In this document: positions 37,220 through 49,059 of the stretch, piece by piece | How positions within the stretch are numbered: the stretch's first letter is position 1 | Layout: the number at the start of each line of letters is the position of its first letter | Assembly: GCA_005406025.1 (NCBI GenBank) | Contig: BGZK01000013.1 | Location: forward strand, 806,001-870,000 | DNA: 64,000 nucleotides | Direction: 5' to 3' | Origin: Eumeta japonica | Lineage: Eukaryota > Arthropoda > Insecta > Lepidoptera > Psychidae | The notes under the pieces: model-generated | Told to the model about the DNA's origin: nothing | Seen by the model: only the letters and a program-made list of their open reading frames with translations | The model's database searches: none | Position numbers and translations under genes: made by a program

Positions 37220-38150
37220 GAATAAATAGATCTAACTAATAAAAAAAAAGACGAAATTGGAAAAATAATAAAGTAGTTGGTAAGTGAAAAAGTCAAAATT
37301 AGCATATTTATTTTGTGATATTACGAAATATTTATAAAGTTGTTCTAGATAGTTAATAAAAAAGTAATCAATGTCAGAAAATCAGTTTATAATCGATAGA
37401 ATAAAATATCCATTTCAATTTTTATGTCTGGAATAAATTCCACATAAATCTGAACCAAAGACATCCAAAGACATTTTGCGCCTTCTCATAAATAATAAAA
37501 ATGTTAAAAAAGTAATCCCACCTGATTATAAGTGTCGAATAGTTATAGTATCACACTCACTGAAACACTGTAGCTGCACTGGCTCAGAATGTTTTGTTGA
37601 TGTGTAGTAGATGTTTTTTTTTCCTCGATTCGTGTGTCGTATTGTTGCGCGTGCGCAGGCGTCGCGTCCTCACCGCGTCCCGATAGGCGTGCATCCAACA
37701 CGACCGGCAATGAGGTACTGAGAGTTCCCCGAGTGAACGCTAGTGGACCAGTTTGTTATGCGCCCACATTTTGCCATCAATAACTACACACGTGGGTACG
37801 TTTGGCGCACAATACCTAACGCTGATATCATGCAGGCTTATATTGTATACGAACTCGATGGAGTGCATCGCGTGGTCTTGCTGCGTTCGCGCCGGTAGAA
37901 GCTCGTGATTCATCAAGATTAGGCTACGGTTGTGACATAATTAAATATACGGACCCTCAATTAACTACAACCTTGCTTTTAACTGATATTACGCGATAAG
38001 TAAACTTATTTATATCCGACTAAAGAGGGCATGATGTCAAAAGTATGTGCAGGTATTAAAATAAAAAATTAGGGTATTGTTGTAATGTAATGTAAACAAC
38101 CACATGTTGTTTCGACCCAACCAATACAAATAATATTGTTGTTTTTGGCA
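37220..38150. other. Non-coding stretch with CpG-rich patch
   Basis: A GC-rich patch at 37625-37930 contains ttgcgcgtgcgcaggcgtcg. No gene recognised. Confidence 0.45.
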
Positions 38151-38154
38151 AATA

Positions 38155-38399
38155 AAAAAAAGAGTGTGTGTACTTATGTACACGCGTTAGAAGTTATACT
38201 TCTTTGGCGTATGAATAATATTTAAAATAACTCAAATGCAGTAGTAATCGACAATAAATATTAAAATCAATCAAAACGATTTTGTTTAATTGAAAATGTT
38301 TTATTAACGTAACAATATAACAATACAGTACAAATATATAATCATTATTCATTATGTGAATGAGTCAAATACATTTAAAAAAAGAGTGTGTGTACTTAT
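38155..38399 (+). repeat. 23-bp direct repeat, 222 bp apart
   Basis: Seven A followed by gagtgtgtgtacttat occurs identically at 38155-38177 and 38377-38399. Confidence 0.8.
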
Positions 38400-38848
38400 T
38401 ATTCAATTATTTGTTAGAAAAATAATAAGTTCGTTAGAAATATATCTATATATTATACTTACATGGTTAACCTCTAATATTTAAAAACACTTCAAATTTT
38501 CACAATTTTTCACAACACAATGTTAAAAGTTTACAAATAATATTTATATATATAATAAATTGAACAAAAAATAATAAGTATAGAAAATTAATACTCAAAA
38601 TTGATTATTCATATGAATACTATATTTTGCAAGAACTGGGTTATGAATATAAGTACTATGTAATATATAGCATGAACACTCTGTACTATGTACTATATAG
38701 TATGAACACTCAGTATTGTAACTATATTCAGTGTTGAAAATATATTTTTTTATTATTTCTATTCTGTGGCTAACTTCATCATGTCGTTTGTGCGCGCGCA
38801 GCTCACAAATTCACTCTCATCCAAACGTGCCAAAAGAAGTATAACTTC
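38190..38848. mobile_element. Possible short TIR element, about 660 bp
   Basis: The left arm gaagttatacttctttggc (38190-38208) faces a right arm whose reverse complement is gaagttatacttcttttggc (ending 38848), differing by one T. The interior is AT-rich, non-coding, and carries a two-copy 30-bp tandem repeat. I could not identify a target duplication, so boundaries and class are uncertain. Confidence 0.5.
38654..38713 (+). repeat. 30-bp tandem repeat, two copies
   Basis: Units 38654-38683 and 38684-38713 differ at three positions. Each contains tactatgta and ends in gaacactc plus two variable bases. Confidence 0.9.
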
Positions 38849-38849
38849 A

Positions 38850-39905
38850 AAAATTGAACAAATGCTCTATGAAAGACATTTAAACACTCTCAAAGAACTA
38901 TTTGCAAAATATAGAACATCACTGCGTTGCCTATATCTACATTAACCAAGAACTCGGTCCCTGAAATTCCTACAATTGGGCAGCGCCAATGTATGATACC
39001 CGACTAGTTACGATTGTAAAAATAAAACGAGATTTTATCAAACTCAAATTGTTTTGTTACAATTTAGATTGTTTGCCAAGCTGTTTGCTGTTGCATTTTT
39101 TTACCGGGTATAATGTTATGATTCCCACTTCTTTTTCCATTCTTTGCCTTGTAGCTATCGACCTACAGTAGCATCTGTGCGAAGACTATTTCTGTGTTCT
39201 GTTTTTATACTTTTTTGAACACTGCCTTTCCTGTTTAGAGATGCATTTGGAAAATAGAAGTACAATTAAAAATCTTATAACTATGTATAATCCTTGAAAA
39301 CCAATTTTGTCCACTATTTTTTTTACAAATTCCTTTAGCCCAATATTGTTAGGCATTTAATCTCGAATAGTCCAGTATTGCATGAGTTTGCCACTCATCA
39401 TCCAGTTTTTCAGCTATCGCGAAATTATTTAGTATTGAAAATCATTGAATTAAAGGCGTAAGAATTTTTGTCTTGAATTGATGATTAAACTGGGTATTAT
39501 CATGGAAAATAAGAGTCATTGATTTCAAAGCGCTTGATAAAGTAGTAAAGTAGTGTTACCATACTTTAAATGTATAGCATCTTCTGGTTTCCTTAAATTA
39601 AATTAATCACTGCTTATAAACGCATATATTTACGTAATGTATGATTATAACTCCCAAAGCAGTTATACGGTTCAAAATATATGGTCCTGATTCTCGCATT
39701 TAGAATGGTTCCGCAAATTTCCCATTCCGATAAGAATTTTCCACAGTTTGAAGGATTTGCCACAAAGCGTCAATTCATCGGCCGTGCCCCCCACGACTCA
39801 CTATACCTGTTTAGATAAAGAAAAAATCTAAGTTCTATTTTGATTCCAATGCAAATGTAATCCCAATTTTAGTTTAGATTCTAGAGTGTGATATTAATAA
39901 CAATT
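38850..39905. other. Non-coding stretch
   Basis: AT-rich sequence upstream of the hAT element. A short GC-rich block at 39760-39805 (catcggccgtgccccccacg) may be a repeat scrap. Confidence 0.45.
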
Positions 39906-39914
39906 ACTTACAAT

Positions 39915-41997
39915 CAGTGGCGGACTAAGCTCGTCAGAGGCTCGGGGCGGCAAAGCTGAATGTGGCCCCCCAGCTTTAAAAAAAATGTAGCTTTACAAGC
40001 TTTTTATTCAGTTCACATTTGTACGTATAAATAAGTGTTTATGTTTATTTCGTTAAAATCTGGCAATTGAAATTTAAATTCGACTTAAATTATTTAGGCT
40101 AAATAACCATACATACCTACAATATGGAATAGATATGGGTGAGGAAAATAAAATACGAATCGATCGAAAAAAAAATTAGATAAAATAAATCAAAGATAGT
40201 TTTTTTTTTAATTTTTGTGGCGTGTTATATGTGTTTTCGTGCCTTTCATTTACTGAACTCATCAATAACTTCTGTGAAATCGATTTCTTTTGAATTTTTT
40301 CTTTCTATTGAAAGCACGGCTAGATTAACCAGTCGCTCTTGACCCATTGTAGATCGAAGATAATTTTTAATTAGTTTAAGTTTCGAAAAGCTCCTCTCGC
40401 ATGATGCAACCGATATGCAAATGGTCAATAAGTATTGAAGTATAAGCGATATACAGGGTAACGATTCACTGAAGTCCCATTTTATTATAAATTGAAGGAT
40501 TTCTTGGGCTCTCCATTTGGCAGCAACGTCCATACTCGTATCGGTGGCTTTTACATGCCTGCGGTACCTTTTGGAAAACTTGCTCCTTTTCAAATTCACC
40601 ATAAATTTGTATCAGATTATGAACTGTTACAGCCAGAGCGTCATCTGAAGCTTCTAGCATAAACTTTGTTTCAATAATTTGGAAAATATTTTTGATTTGT
40701 TTCATGGCCCCGTATCGTGTCGACAATTCTTGTGTAAATCGGTCTATGCATTCATACACTGACCGACGTATTTCTTCTTGAATTGATAATCCAGCATCAT
40801 GAGCTGATTCACCCGGCATCGTTCTTTTTACCTTCCTTCTTCCTCGTTTCTCGATGTTGATGTCCATATCATTGCATTTTTATGCCAAAAGTTACAGCAT
40901 TGTCTACAATCGTGGTTCGTTCTGTCACTAAATACTCATTCAAGGCGTTTAGTTTGATGATTCCTGTATCCAGAGTCATTTTTGGAGACTGCAAGTATTG
41001 TTGAACTAAATTTACTTCCTTCAATATAGAAAGCCAGAATTGTATATAGGTTAGAAAAGTAAAATCACAAACAGCAGGTTTGCTCCTGATTTTGTATTTA
41101 GGTTTGCTTTTGTTGGATCTTGAAAATGTTCCAAACTACTCACAATTGTCTCTATGTTTTCTTTTACAACTTTTACGGACTTATAATGAGCGCTCCAGCG
41201 AGTATCCGATAAACGTTTTAAATTTTTTCCAGTTTTCTCTTTCAGCAATTGCCATTTCTGTGATTCAATCTGTGTAGATGACGAAAATAACGAATATAAT
41301 ATGTCTACTGTTCCAAAACACGTAATGCTGGAAGGAATGCATGCAAACGCATGAACTCCACAAAGATTCAAGGAATAATTAGAACAAGGACTGAACAGTG
41401 CCTTTGGATTTACTTCTCGGATTTTTCGTTGCACCCCTCCATGGACACCTGACATTGACGCGGCATTGTCATAACCTTGAGCCCTGCACAACGCAATATC
41501 CAGTACATATTTTTCCAGCTGTTGCTGAATGTCTGAACGGATAAGATCGCGTTTATTTCTTTACAATTTGAAAAAAGGCTTATCCGTTCGCGAAAATATC
41601 AGAACACACTAATAAACTATTAAATATCAACGTAATGAAATTTAGTATATTTTAAAAGGCCAATGTGTATTTTTCGACGTAAATAGAATGTAAATGTGGG
41701 CGTACAAGAGTGAATTATTTGCACTTCATTCATTCAGGAATTCCTTGGGAAGTACCCGCTACATAGACGGGAATTCCCCCAACGTATTGGACGCGTTCAG
41801 CAAAGTTAAAAGAATATTAGTACCGCGTAAAAAGTCTAGATGGCTGTAGTGTTTTGATCGTGATGAAATTATGTAGATACTAAATAAATTTTAAAGTTTA
41901 GGATTTGATCAGGGGAACGCGGAGGCATTTGGGGGCCCCCCAGGACCGGAGGCCCGGGGCGGGCCGCCCCTTTCGCCCCCCTGTTAGTCCGCCGCTG
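39915..41997 (-). mobile_element. hAT-family DNA transposon, internally deleted, with intact ends
   Basis: The element starts cagtggcggactaa and ends with the reverse complement of cagcggcggactaa, terminal inverted repeats of 14 bp with one mismatch. It is flanked by identical 8-bp duplications cttacaat at 39907-39914 and 41998-42005, the hallmark of hAT insertion. Inside, on the minus strand, lie remains of a ZMYM1/DUF4371-type transposase. The N-terminal coding region is missing. At 2,083 bp it is shorter than expected for an autonomous copy with a transposase of several hundred residues. The innermost right end is a very GC-rich block (41931-41985). Intact ends and target duplications show a genuine insertion event. 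Confidence 0.95.
40246..41565 (-). pseudogene. Broken hAT transposase (ZMYM1/DUF4371 type)
   Basis: An intact relative would cut and rejoin transposon ends through an RNase H-like DDE domain. On the minus strand, 41565-41051 encodes DIALCRAQGYDNAASMSG, where the D of GYDNA lies in the motif of the second catalytic Asp of hAT enzymes. Next come CSNYSLNLCGVHA and LSDTRWSAHYKSV, both family blocks. The frame breaks at about 41047, continues as LKEVNLVQQYLQSPKM, and breaks again near 40866. The segment 40867-40466 is helical filler. After another shift near 40590, the last frame (40602-40246) carries SVASCERSFSKLKLIKNYL, the C-terminal hAT dimerisation region with the family's conserved Glu, and ends EFSK at a natural-looking stop. 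At least three frame disruptions plus loss of the N-terminus make it inactive. Confidence 0.93.
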
Positions 41998-42009
41998 CTT
42001 ACAATTTCA

Positions 42010-42335
42010 ATTTTACTCAATGATAATGAACGTTATGAAATTTTTATAACACCAGTCACTTGTGAGATCTGTAGATCCATTTAGATGCATCCAAATGCAT
42101 CAGACGACTAAATTATGATAAAAATCGATGTATATAGAATATACTGAGCCATGTCTTTTCTGTTATCTTGTACAAGAATTTTAAAATTAAAATGCTATCT
42201 TTATTATTATCCAATCGTTAAAAAAATTTTTAAGTAGAAATACTTATATCGACGTACTTGTACAGAAAATAAAAAAAAATGTATTATTTTCAGTGGAAAT
42301 TTAAAGTCTTTTTATATTTAATATTTTTATATATA
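42010..42335. other. AT-rich non-coding stretch
   Basis: Nothing recognised between the hAT element and the next repeat fossil. Confidence 0.6.
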
Positions 42336-42970
42336 CCTACTAGCTGTCCCGCCCGCTTCGCTGGGTAATTTTTATTATAAATAAAAAGGCGAAGGATTTA
42401 CGGAATTCGAAAAATGAGCAGCTTAGAACCATCTACAAATCATCCCGCATCGAATGGTCCCAGTCCCATGTCTATACGTTTAGTAGTTTTTACGTGATTG
42501 GCGAACAAAGACAATCTATTTTCATTATATATGTATAGATAATCCGTATTTTTTAGCTTTTTTATTACATCCACTAAAATTTTGGAATGATTTACCATCC
42601 TCATATTCCCAATTAAATATAAGACGGTTTTTAAGTTTTCAAGAAAAGAGTCTATTCCTTCCTGCGGGCTGCGGATTTCCATGAACGGCGGTGCATACCA
42701 ACTCTCTGGCAGCTCTTATTTCCCTTGAAAATCTTATAAATAAATTCATAAAATATGTTTATTAAAATCTTATAAACTATGAACTTTGAAATGAAAAAAA
42801 TATATATCTCACATTATAAGCCCTTTCATTTAGTACCTCACCTGCTACAATTTGACAAAAGTTTTTTTTTATATTCTTGTTTTTCCACAAGTCCAGAAGA
42901 TCCAGAAAAATAAGTCGTGATAGACGGACAGACAGACAGACGCATTAAAGTGTGGAATACATATAGGGAA
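42336..42970. repeat. Lepidopteran dispersed-repeat fossils
   Basis: It starts with ctagctgtcccgcccgcttc/gctgggtaa (42341-42370), a string type very characteristic of dispersed elements in Lepidoptera. The segment 42896-42950 carries the gacggacagacagacagacg run seen in other such elements. An 80-codon minus frame (42682-42440) spans part of it and may be a decayed coding or coincidental frame. I cannot name it. Confidence 0.5.
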
Positions 42971-42979
42971 CCTTAAGCA

Positions 42980-44560
42980 TCATGTATTATCAGGTAGATA
43001 CGTTGGTGGATATGAAAATGTTTTGCCGTGAATACGTCTTTAAATTTGCTCTCATAAGGGGTAGCAATTCAGAAATTTGATGATAACAAAATCGGGGGAT
43101 ACAATTTGATGCTGCAACTAAATGTGTATCATCTTCATTCAAAATTTGATTACAGTACTTGATCACTAAAGGATCAAAAAATTCGTTACATTTACTGAGG
43201 ACTGTGAAGCATCGCCTGCAGTGGACGGGGAAGAGCCGATATTTTCAGGTTGTTTCAGTGCGTCACAAAATTTCTTTTTAGTATATATTTTGACTTGGAG
43301 AAGCTACGATCTTTCTTTGAGTGTCAATTCATAGCTCTTGTCAAAATCTATCGATAGTGTTTATAAATAAAAGGCTATTTGGCATTCGAAATGGACGCAT
43401 ATTTCTCTTAAAATTTTCGAAATTTCAAATAACCACCATTTCTAAACTAATAAGCCGAATCTACTTATCTTCGAACTCGTTCAAGATAATCGCCTACAGA
43501 ACGATTGTGCCAAGTTTCATTAAGATCTCTTGAGAATTACGGGCGCTATCGAGATGACTGCAGTATGTATATAAACTTTTGAACCAATGCTATTTTCTAA
43601 ACCTACTCGGCCACAGAAATCATAATATGACAAAATTTCTGCAAAGTTCCGCCATGATACTAAATGCAAAAGTTAGATTTCTAAAGAAATCTACTAATAT
43701 TATAGAGTAAAGGAGAAAATTGGATTAAATAATGCAACTCTGGCCTATAATCGTACAATATCAAAATCAAAATTGAAATATGGTACAAGTTAAAAAGGGC
43801 TTCTCAAAACAACAAGGACACCCATAGAAAATTACGACTGCCGGGGACGAATGAAGGCGTGCGAGCCGATCAACGACGACACTAGTACATCTGCGGCTGG
43901 GGCGGCTGAGGCTATGCTAGTGCATGATGTAATCGCTTCTATATCAACGCTGGACTGTATAGATATCGATTATCTGCGAACTCCGATTACGAAAGACACA
44001 TTTAGCAGCAGCTAGTGCACGTTTCACTACTACGTTTATAACTGCACAAAATTCGAAAGACTTCTTAGTATTCAAAAGTAATTATGCATATAATTCGCTC
44101 AAAGAAAATATTATCCGTAACTTACAAGTATTCACGTAAAATACACGGCCATGTCCACGACACAGCCAAACCCTGATTTTTGTCTTATCATATAACAGTT
44201 CAATAAGAAAGAGCATACAAAACTTGTAATTTTTTGATTTCTATATAACATTTTATAATTTATCGGACAAATCACAAAGAAATGTTCGAAGTTATTAAAA
44301 AAGAGTAGCTTTTGCATAAATGCACTCGGATATGGCTATAAGAAATATTAGTATATTATTCCAGAATGTAGTTAATGGTTAAAATTTTAGATTATGCATA
44401 AAATACGTGATAGGTACCATAACATAATTCTGAGTCATTGCTAAAACATATCAGTTCAATCTTTCTTAATACTTCGTTGTTATATTCCTGAAGTGAATAA
44501 GGTTAAATGTACAAAATCTAGCACTATTAAAGAATAAAGACATCACATAATGTGAATTAA
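42980..44560. other. Non-coding stretch with weak repeat traces
   Basis: At 43505-43560 the phrase ccaagtttcattaagatctc resembles the 3' part of dispersed elements. A GC-rich patch lies at 43835-43930. No gene recognised. Confidence 0.4.
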
Positions 44561-44742
44561 AGAAAAAAATCGGGTGGGACTGTGCCGGGGCACACGGCCG
44601 TTGGTTTTAACGTGAAACGTCTATGTTAGCGAATCGCTTTTAAAGTAAAAGATTGAAATGAAAACAAGATTGACGCTGTTTTAAGTATTTTAATAAAAAA
44701 GAACAGGTACATAATAGAAACATAAATTACTTATTATTACGA

Positions 44743-45205
44743 TTAATATTCGACAACAATTTTATTTAACATAGGTCTGTGATATGTGAAATAAGCAACA
44801 TACGGCATAATGTCAACATTAATATTTCTGGTGAATGTACAGTCTATAGTGGCATTGCCTAATGTTGTCGGTGATGCTTGTACGTAGTTGAGGCCGAATT
44901 CATTCCTCATGAACTCAACGAGATAGCTGTTCTGTTGTGGATCGCAATTGAAATCGCCGCATAGAACGATTGGAGTCTCCAAGTCTGGCTGAGAGTTCAG
45001 TTATTAATTTTGTTAAGTTTGCTGAATATGGCAGGAGTGATTGATAAAGACATAGCTTAACAGCTTCAGCCGACGCTTTAGGATGTATATATACGGCACC
45101 GAGGATAAATAGCGTATGATCTTCGACTTTAACGTCCACCAGGCATATGTCACCAACATTATGTTTTCTCAGGACTGAATTTCCGCATGACTTGTTAGCA
45201 TTTAC
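44743..45205 (-). pseudogene. Helentron C-terminal endonuclease domain, broken
   Basis: This is a remnant of an endonuclease/exonuclease/phosphatase (APE-like) domain fused to Helentron helicases. The first frame (45139-44915) includes LVDVKVEDHTLFILGAVYIHP, the typical strand before the catalytic core. After a frame change near 44985 the second frame (44982-44743) has IVLCGDFNCDPQQNSYL, where GDFN is the signature metal/phosphate-site motif of this fold, then PTTLGNATIDCTFTRNI (the TxxD region) and YFTYHRPMLNKI, where the conserved His closes the active site. The stop after VVEY is a plausible natural end. The helicase that should precede it is absent. Catalytic signature residues remain but the frame is broken. 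Confidence 0.85.
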
Positions 45206-45726
45206 GATGATTTTGCTACAGTTCGTAGAGAAATCAATCGAATGCTGATCGGGTCAAGCAGCGGCAGTCCGCTCGGCTTTGGAGGATAACGAAAATCGTT
45301 TGAGCGCGACAGCGTTGGGATTTTATTGGCATCTATTGATTTGCGACAGGTACTGCATAAGCGAAATTCCGTCACATTTTCATCGGGGAATTTTGCTTGA
45401 AGGAAAGAAATGTTGCGATGTTTCACTTTCTTTAAGTCTCTTTCGAACCAAAGTCGATCACAAACGCTGCAAGATAAACCAAACGGATTGGCTTCAAATA
45501 CCGTTTTGAAGCGTTTGTCCGCTGAACGCCAATGATTTTGCATTGCTTCACTTCTACTGATATTGACATCTCTCAGTTCCGTGGCAGATCCAATAGATAT
45601 ATCGATTGTCTGTTCATTCGTTACGTCCATAAGAATAGGTATTCCAGTAGTAGAGGTACTCGCGAGGTCGGCAGCAGCAGCTTTGCGACGTTCCCGAAAC
45701 CGTTTCGCTCGCTCGGCGCCGGACAT
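45202..45726 (-). pseudogene. Helentron N-terminal region (DUF6570-like), truncated
   Basis: A 174-codon frame starting MSGAERAKRFRERRKAAAAD, the basic 'AER.+.+R+RR' start common in insect Helitron/Helentron proteins. It continues with a segment of the DUF6570 type: CSVCDRLWFERDL and LCSTCRKSIDANKIP form two C-x2-C pairs, followed by GLPLLDPISIRLISLR, the block that usually leads into the rest of the N-terminal domain. The frame ends two residue blocks later, and sequence from the C-terminal endonuclease follows almost at once. This places the deletion junction near 45200 and removes the Rep and helicase domains. Not functional on its own. Confidence 0.85.
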
Positions 45727-45729
45727 TGG

Positions 45730-46240
45730 GGTACCTGTGCGTGGCCCATAGCCCCCTCTTTGTAACGATAGCCGTGATTTATATATCTGGCTGGCTCTTG
45801 CACGAGCTGAGGCCTACATAGCAAATGTTTATATATTTATTATCACTTTCTGGTTATTTTAAATATAAATACTGTCCAAATTACACTTATTTTTGTATAA
45901 GTCAATCGGTTTAAATAAACTTGACAAACACACGAAAGAATCACCGCGCTATAAAGTCGGAGTCACGAGTTACACTAAATAGAAACAAGCGAGAGCGCCG
46001 GTTTCGCACAGTTAACGCAGTATCCCTCCCCCGCCACCCTGCTCGACCCCCACACGAACTCAATGTCATAACAGCGAGCTATTTATGTGAAATATTCACA
46101 CCACATTTTTGTTTCTAAGACTAATAGTTTTTTAATTATTAAGGTACGATGATATAGACCTTTTCGTTACGGTCCACTTTTTAAACCTGGTACCCGTATG
46201 TTTCGGCGCGATTTTAAAGACGTTTCACGTCAAAAACATT
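45730..46240 (-). other. Helentron 5' leader region
   Basis: Non-coding upstream part of the element on the minus strand. It is GC-richer at 45980-46060 (cctcccccgccaccctgctc). It ends at the subterminal block 46213-46235, which resembles those at 14.9 and 20.6 kb. Confidence 0.55.
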
Positions 46241-46244
46241 TTGA

Positions 46245-47440
46245 GTCCAAAGACAAAAGATGCCCTTGAAATATATGGTATGTAAATTGTATTACGAATT
46301 TTTCATAAAATTTTTACACAATACTTGACAAAAACTAATATTTGTAGTTGAAGTAGTTTTGTTATTTTATGTAAATTTTATTTCACCAATTATGTTTTTA
46401 TTTTGTTAAATATACCAATTAGATTGCTAAAATTTGGTGTTTTAATTCGCTGTAAATAATTAACGACATTATAGTTTTATATAAAAGTGTTGCACTGGTT
46501 TATGTAATGAATTGAATCTTTTATCGAAAATTCTCCTGCTTAAACAAAACCAAACTTCATGAGTTGAAAAGTTGGAAATAAACCAGGTCATGAATATACG
46601 ATGTCGTAACAACGTGTTAAAAATCAGCCTCACGTGTTTGACACGAGAATTAAGAAGAATTTAACTCGTCAATTATTCGTTGAAATTGGAAATTGAGGTA
46701 GTATTTGAAAAATACCTAACAAGGGAGAAATCAATATTTCACAATAAATACAATATATATACGAAGTTAATCCCAGTGTTCTAAAAAATAAATATACGTA
46801 AAGATAAACTTTCTTCCATACAAAGAAAAGACATAACTCTTTTTAAAAGATTAGCTCCCATAGGTTTCTTACATTTTAATGAATTAATCTCTGGTACAAT
46901 ACTGCATAAGATCTCGTATACCTCTAGAAGGGCATAATCTTCCTTTGGTTTCATCGTAATCAGGTAAAGAGTAATAAATTGATAAAATGTTTCTTTCGAA
47001 AATAGTCTTCTTTCGTTTTGATATTAATAAATGGATGGAGTTCAATTCTTTATGAAATTACCTCTCCTCACAAAAGTGTCGATTAGCTGATTTGTTATTA
47101 TCGCAAAATGAATCTTTTATTTTTAGGCCCCATAACTTTTTAGAACTGCTGTTTAAGGATACAAGAATAAAATTATATCCACTGCTATCTACAGGCTCAC
47201 AGAAACATGAATACCTTGGTTGACCTCCATGTATGATCGACTGTAGACAGATTAAGATACAAGTGATTCAATTTCACCCAACATGTTTTCAGTAAACTTT
47301 TAGAATAATTATCTTAGACTAAGTAGATGTTTTTAAATTTTATAAGAATATCAATAGACAAGTTATTATGATGATTTATGGTAACCATTAGAAGCCTTTC
47401 ACCAAGAAGAAGTCTTTCAAACTACTTAAATATTAGAACA
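46245..47440. other. AT-rich non-coding stretch
   Basis: Nothing recognised. Confidence 0.6.
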
Positions 47441-47529
47441 AAGCTTTATGGTAGTAGCCGTTTCCCGCGTGTTTCACTTGCGTAAATTAAAATCGATTTA
47501 TACAATTAAAATTCACTTAAAAATTGTTT

Positions 47530-47835
47530 CCAATTCGGATCTAGCTTTCAACTTCGATCCAGGTCCTGGTCTTTATTTCGATATTGGTTACGATGCCGAC
47601 AATAAGTGTATAAATATCAGAAATATCCAGTGACGTTTTATCCTACTAATATTATAAAAGTGAAGGTTTGTGAGAATCAATGGATGTCTGTTACTCTTTC
47701 ATGCAAAATTAACGAACATATTTCATGAAAATTTACAATAATATAACTTATACATCATAATAACATATAGGCTTATAATTTGTAAAGATATCAACTTTTA
47801 CTCGCGGCTTCGCTTGTGTGAGCATAGAACGAAGT
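47530..47835. repeat. Dispersed-repeat fossil with GATTC tract and typical body
   Basis: The part 47530-47610 is a short GATTC-type tract (cttcgatccaggtcctggtc). From 47641, ctactaatattataaaagtg, ggatgtctgttactctttca and actcgcggcttcgctt follow in the order of a very common lepidopteran dispersed element. A 61-codon frame in the tract is not a gene. Confidence 0.6.
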
Positions 47836-47839
47836 TTTC

Positions 47840-48200
47840 ATTACACCCATTGGCGTGACTAGGGCTTTTGTCTAGGGGAGGCAGTAGTTCAGCTGAACTA
47901 ACTACGCTCATTGGTCGAGAGATCATAAATGATGTCCAGTGATACAGCTGTTCATTCACTCTCCTTTTTATCATATGGCGCCTTTCTTTACTTCTTAGTA
48001 AAGTGGAAAATCCAGTGTGGCAACTATATTAATACTAGCTTTCGCGTTAGCCTATAACCATTTGCAGAGCCTTATCCGTATCTATATTTATCAAAATAGA
48101 TTTAAGCGTGAAAGCACAACATACAAAGTCGCTTTCGCATTTATAATATTAAAGGGATTATAAACACACAAAAAAAACTGGTAAATGTATCTGTCTATTA
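47840..48200. repeat. Further dispersed-repeat scraps
   Basis: The block 47850-47885 (cattggcgtgactagggct) resembles a hAT-type or other element start, but no partner end is seen. At 48030-48160, tactagctttcgcgttagcc and aagtcgctttcgcatttata look like a shortened copy of the dispersed element body. Confidence 0.4.
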
Positions 48201-48204
48201 CTTT

Positions 48205-49040
48205 CAAACGAATTTAGATAAAGTTTGGTAAGAAGATGTAATAGTATCCCTGGAAAAGTACTTTTTATTGTGGGAAAATATGTAATTCCGAAGCGCATAC
48301 TTTGTTACTTAATTAGAATGGTAGATGGGATATATATAAAAAGGAAAATAGAAACACATTAAACACGAAATACATATTTGTATTTCTTTTTATTATATTT
48401 TAATAAGCTTAAACATGCTTTAACTTCTTATGTGTTTCGCCGAATCGGTTTAACACGCACGGTATTGGCTGTTGCAAAGGGCACGACAGGCGCAAAAAGC
48501 GAACGCAGCGGAAGGTGTGGCAGAAAACTGTACCAATCTGGAAAAGTCTATCAAGACTGCTTTACGTTTCTAACAATTAGTATTTTGAAATACGGGTAGC
48601 TTATTGTAATTGTTGTTGTGTTATGAACAGTAAAAAATAATGAAGCGAATGGTCAGTGTATATTGGTGTATATTCTTACATGTGCAATACTTAATAATAA
48701 TTAATGTATTGATTAGATAAAATAAATATCACAAATCCTTTACACAGCGCCATCTAACTCGCATATTAAGTAAATACAAGCTTTGATTTTCTATGTAAAA
48801 CAAACTACTATACTTAATCCCAAATAATTGCGTACAGCAACCGGCGCTGCTGTCGTGCTCATAGCCAATAATAATATATCTACTTGTAAATTGTAGGAGA
48901 CGAGAGGCGATTTTGATAATAATGCTAATGGATAGATTAGTTACAAGGGGATTGGTATTGAATCTTAAATTAAAAGGGAATAAACAGTAAATAATTTTTA
49001 ATACTATAATAAAGCCTATGTTTACACTGATTGCTTATTG
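48205..49040. other. Non-coding stretch
   Basis: A 73-codon + frame at 48378-48599 covers a small GC-rich patch (48440-48530) and has no motif. No element ends are visible. Confidence 0.5.
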
Positions 49041-49059
49041 GTAACAGCAATGTTCACAA

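Larger units (their letters stand above)
44575..46240 (-). mobile_element. Helentron (Helitron-like) element with large internal deletion
   Basis: On the minus strand this reads from a 5' end near 46240 to a 3' end near 44575. Helentrons encode a replication initiator, a PIF1-like helicase and a C-terminal endonuclease, and move by a copying mechanism. Here only the extreme N-terminal and C-terminal coding parts remain. Inverted subterminal blocks support the borders: gacgtttcacgtcaa at 46219-46233 against ttaacgtgaaacgtc at 44608-44622. A short GC hairpin (gtgccggggcac) lies near the 3' end at about 44583-44594. The exact termini and the family name are inferred. Confidence 0.8.

Noticed and set aside
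47850..47885. Second hAT element starting near cattggcgtgactagg
   Set aside because: No inverted partner end or 8-bp duplication could be found.
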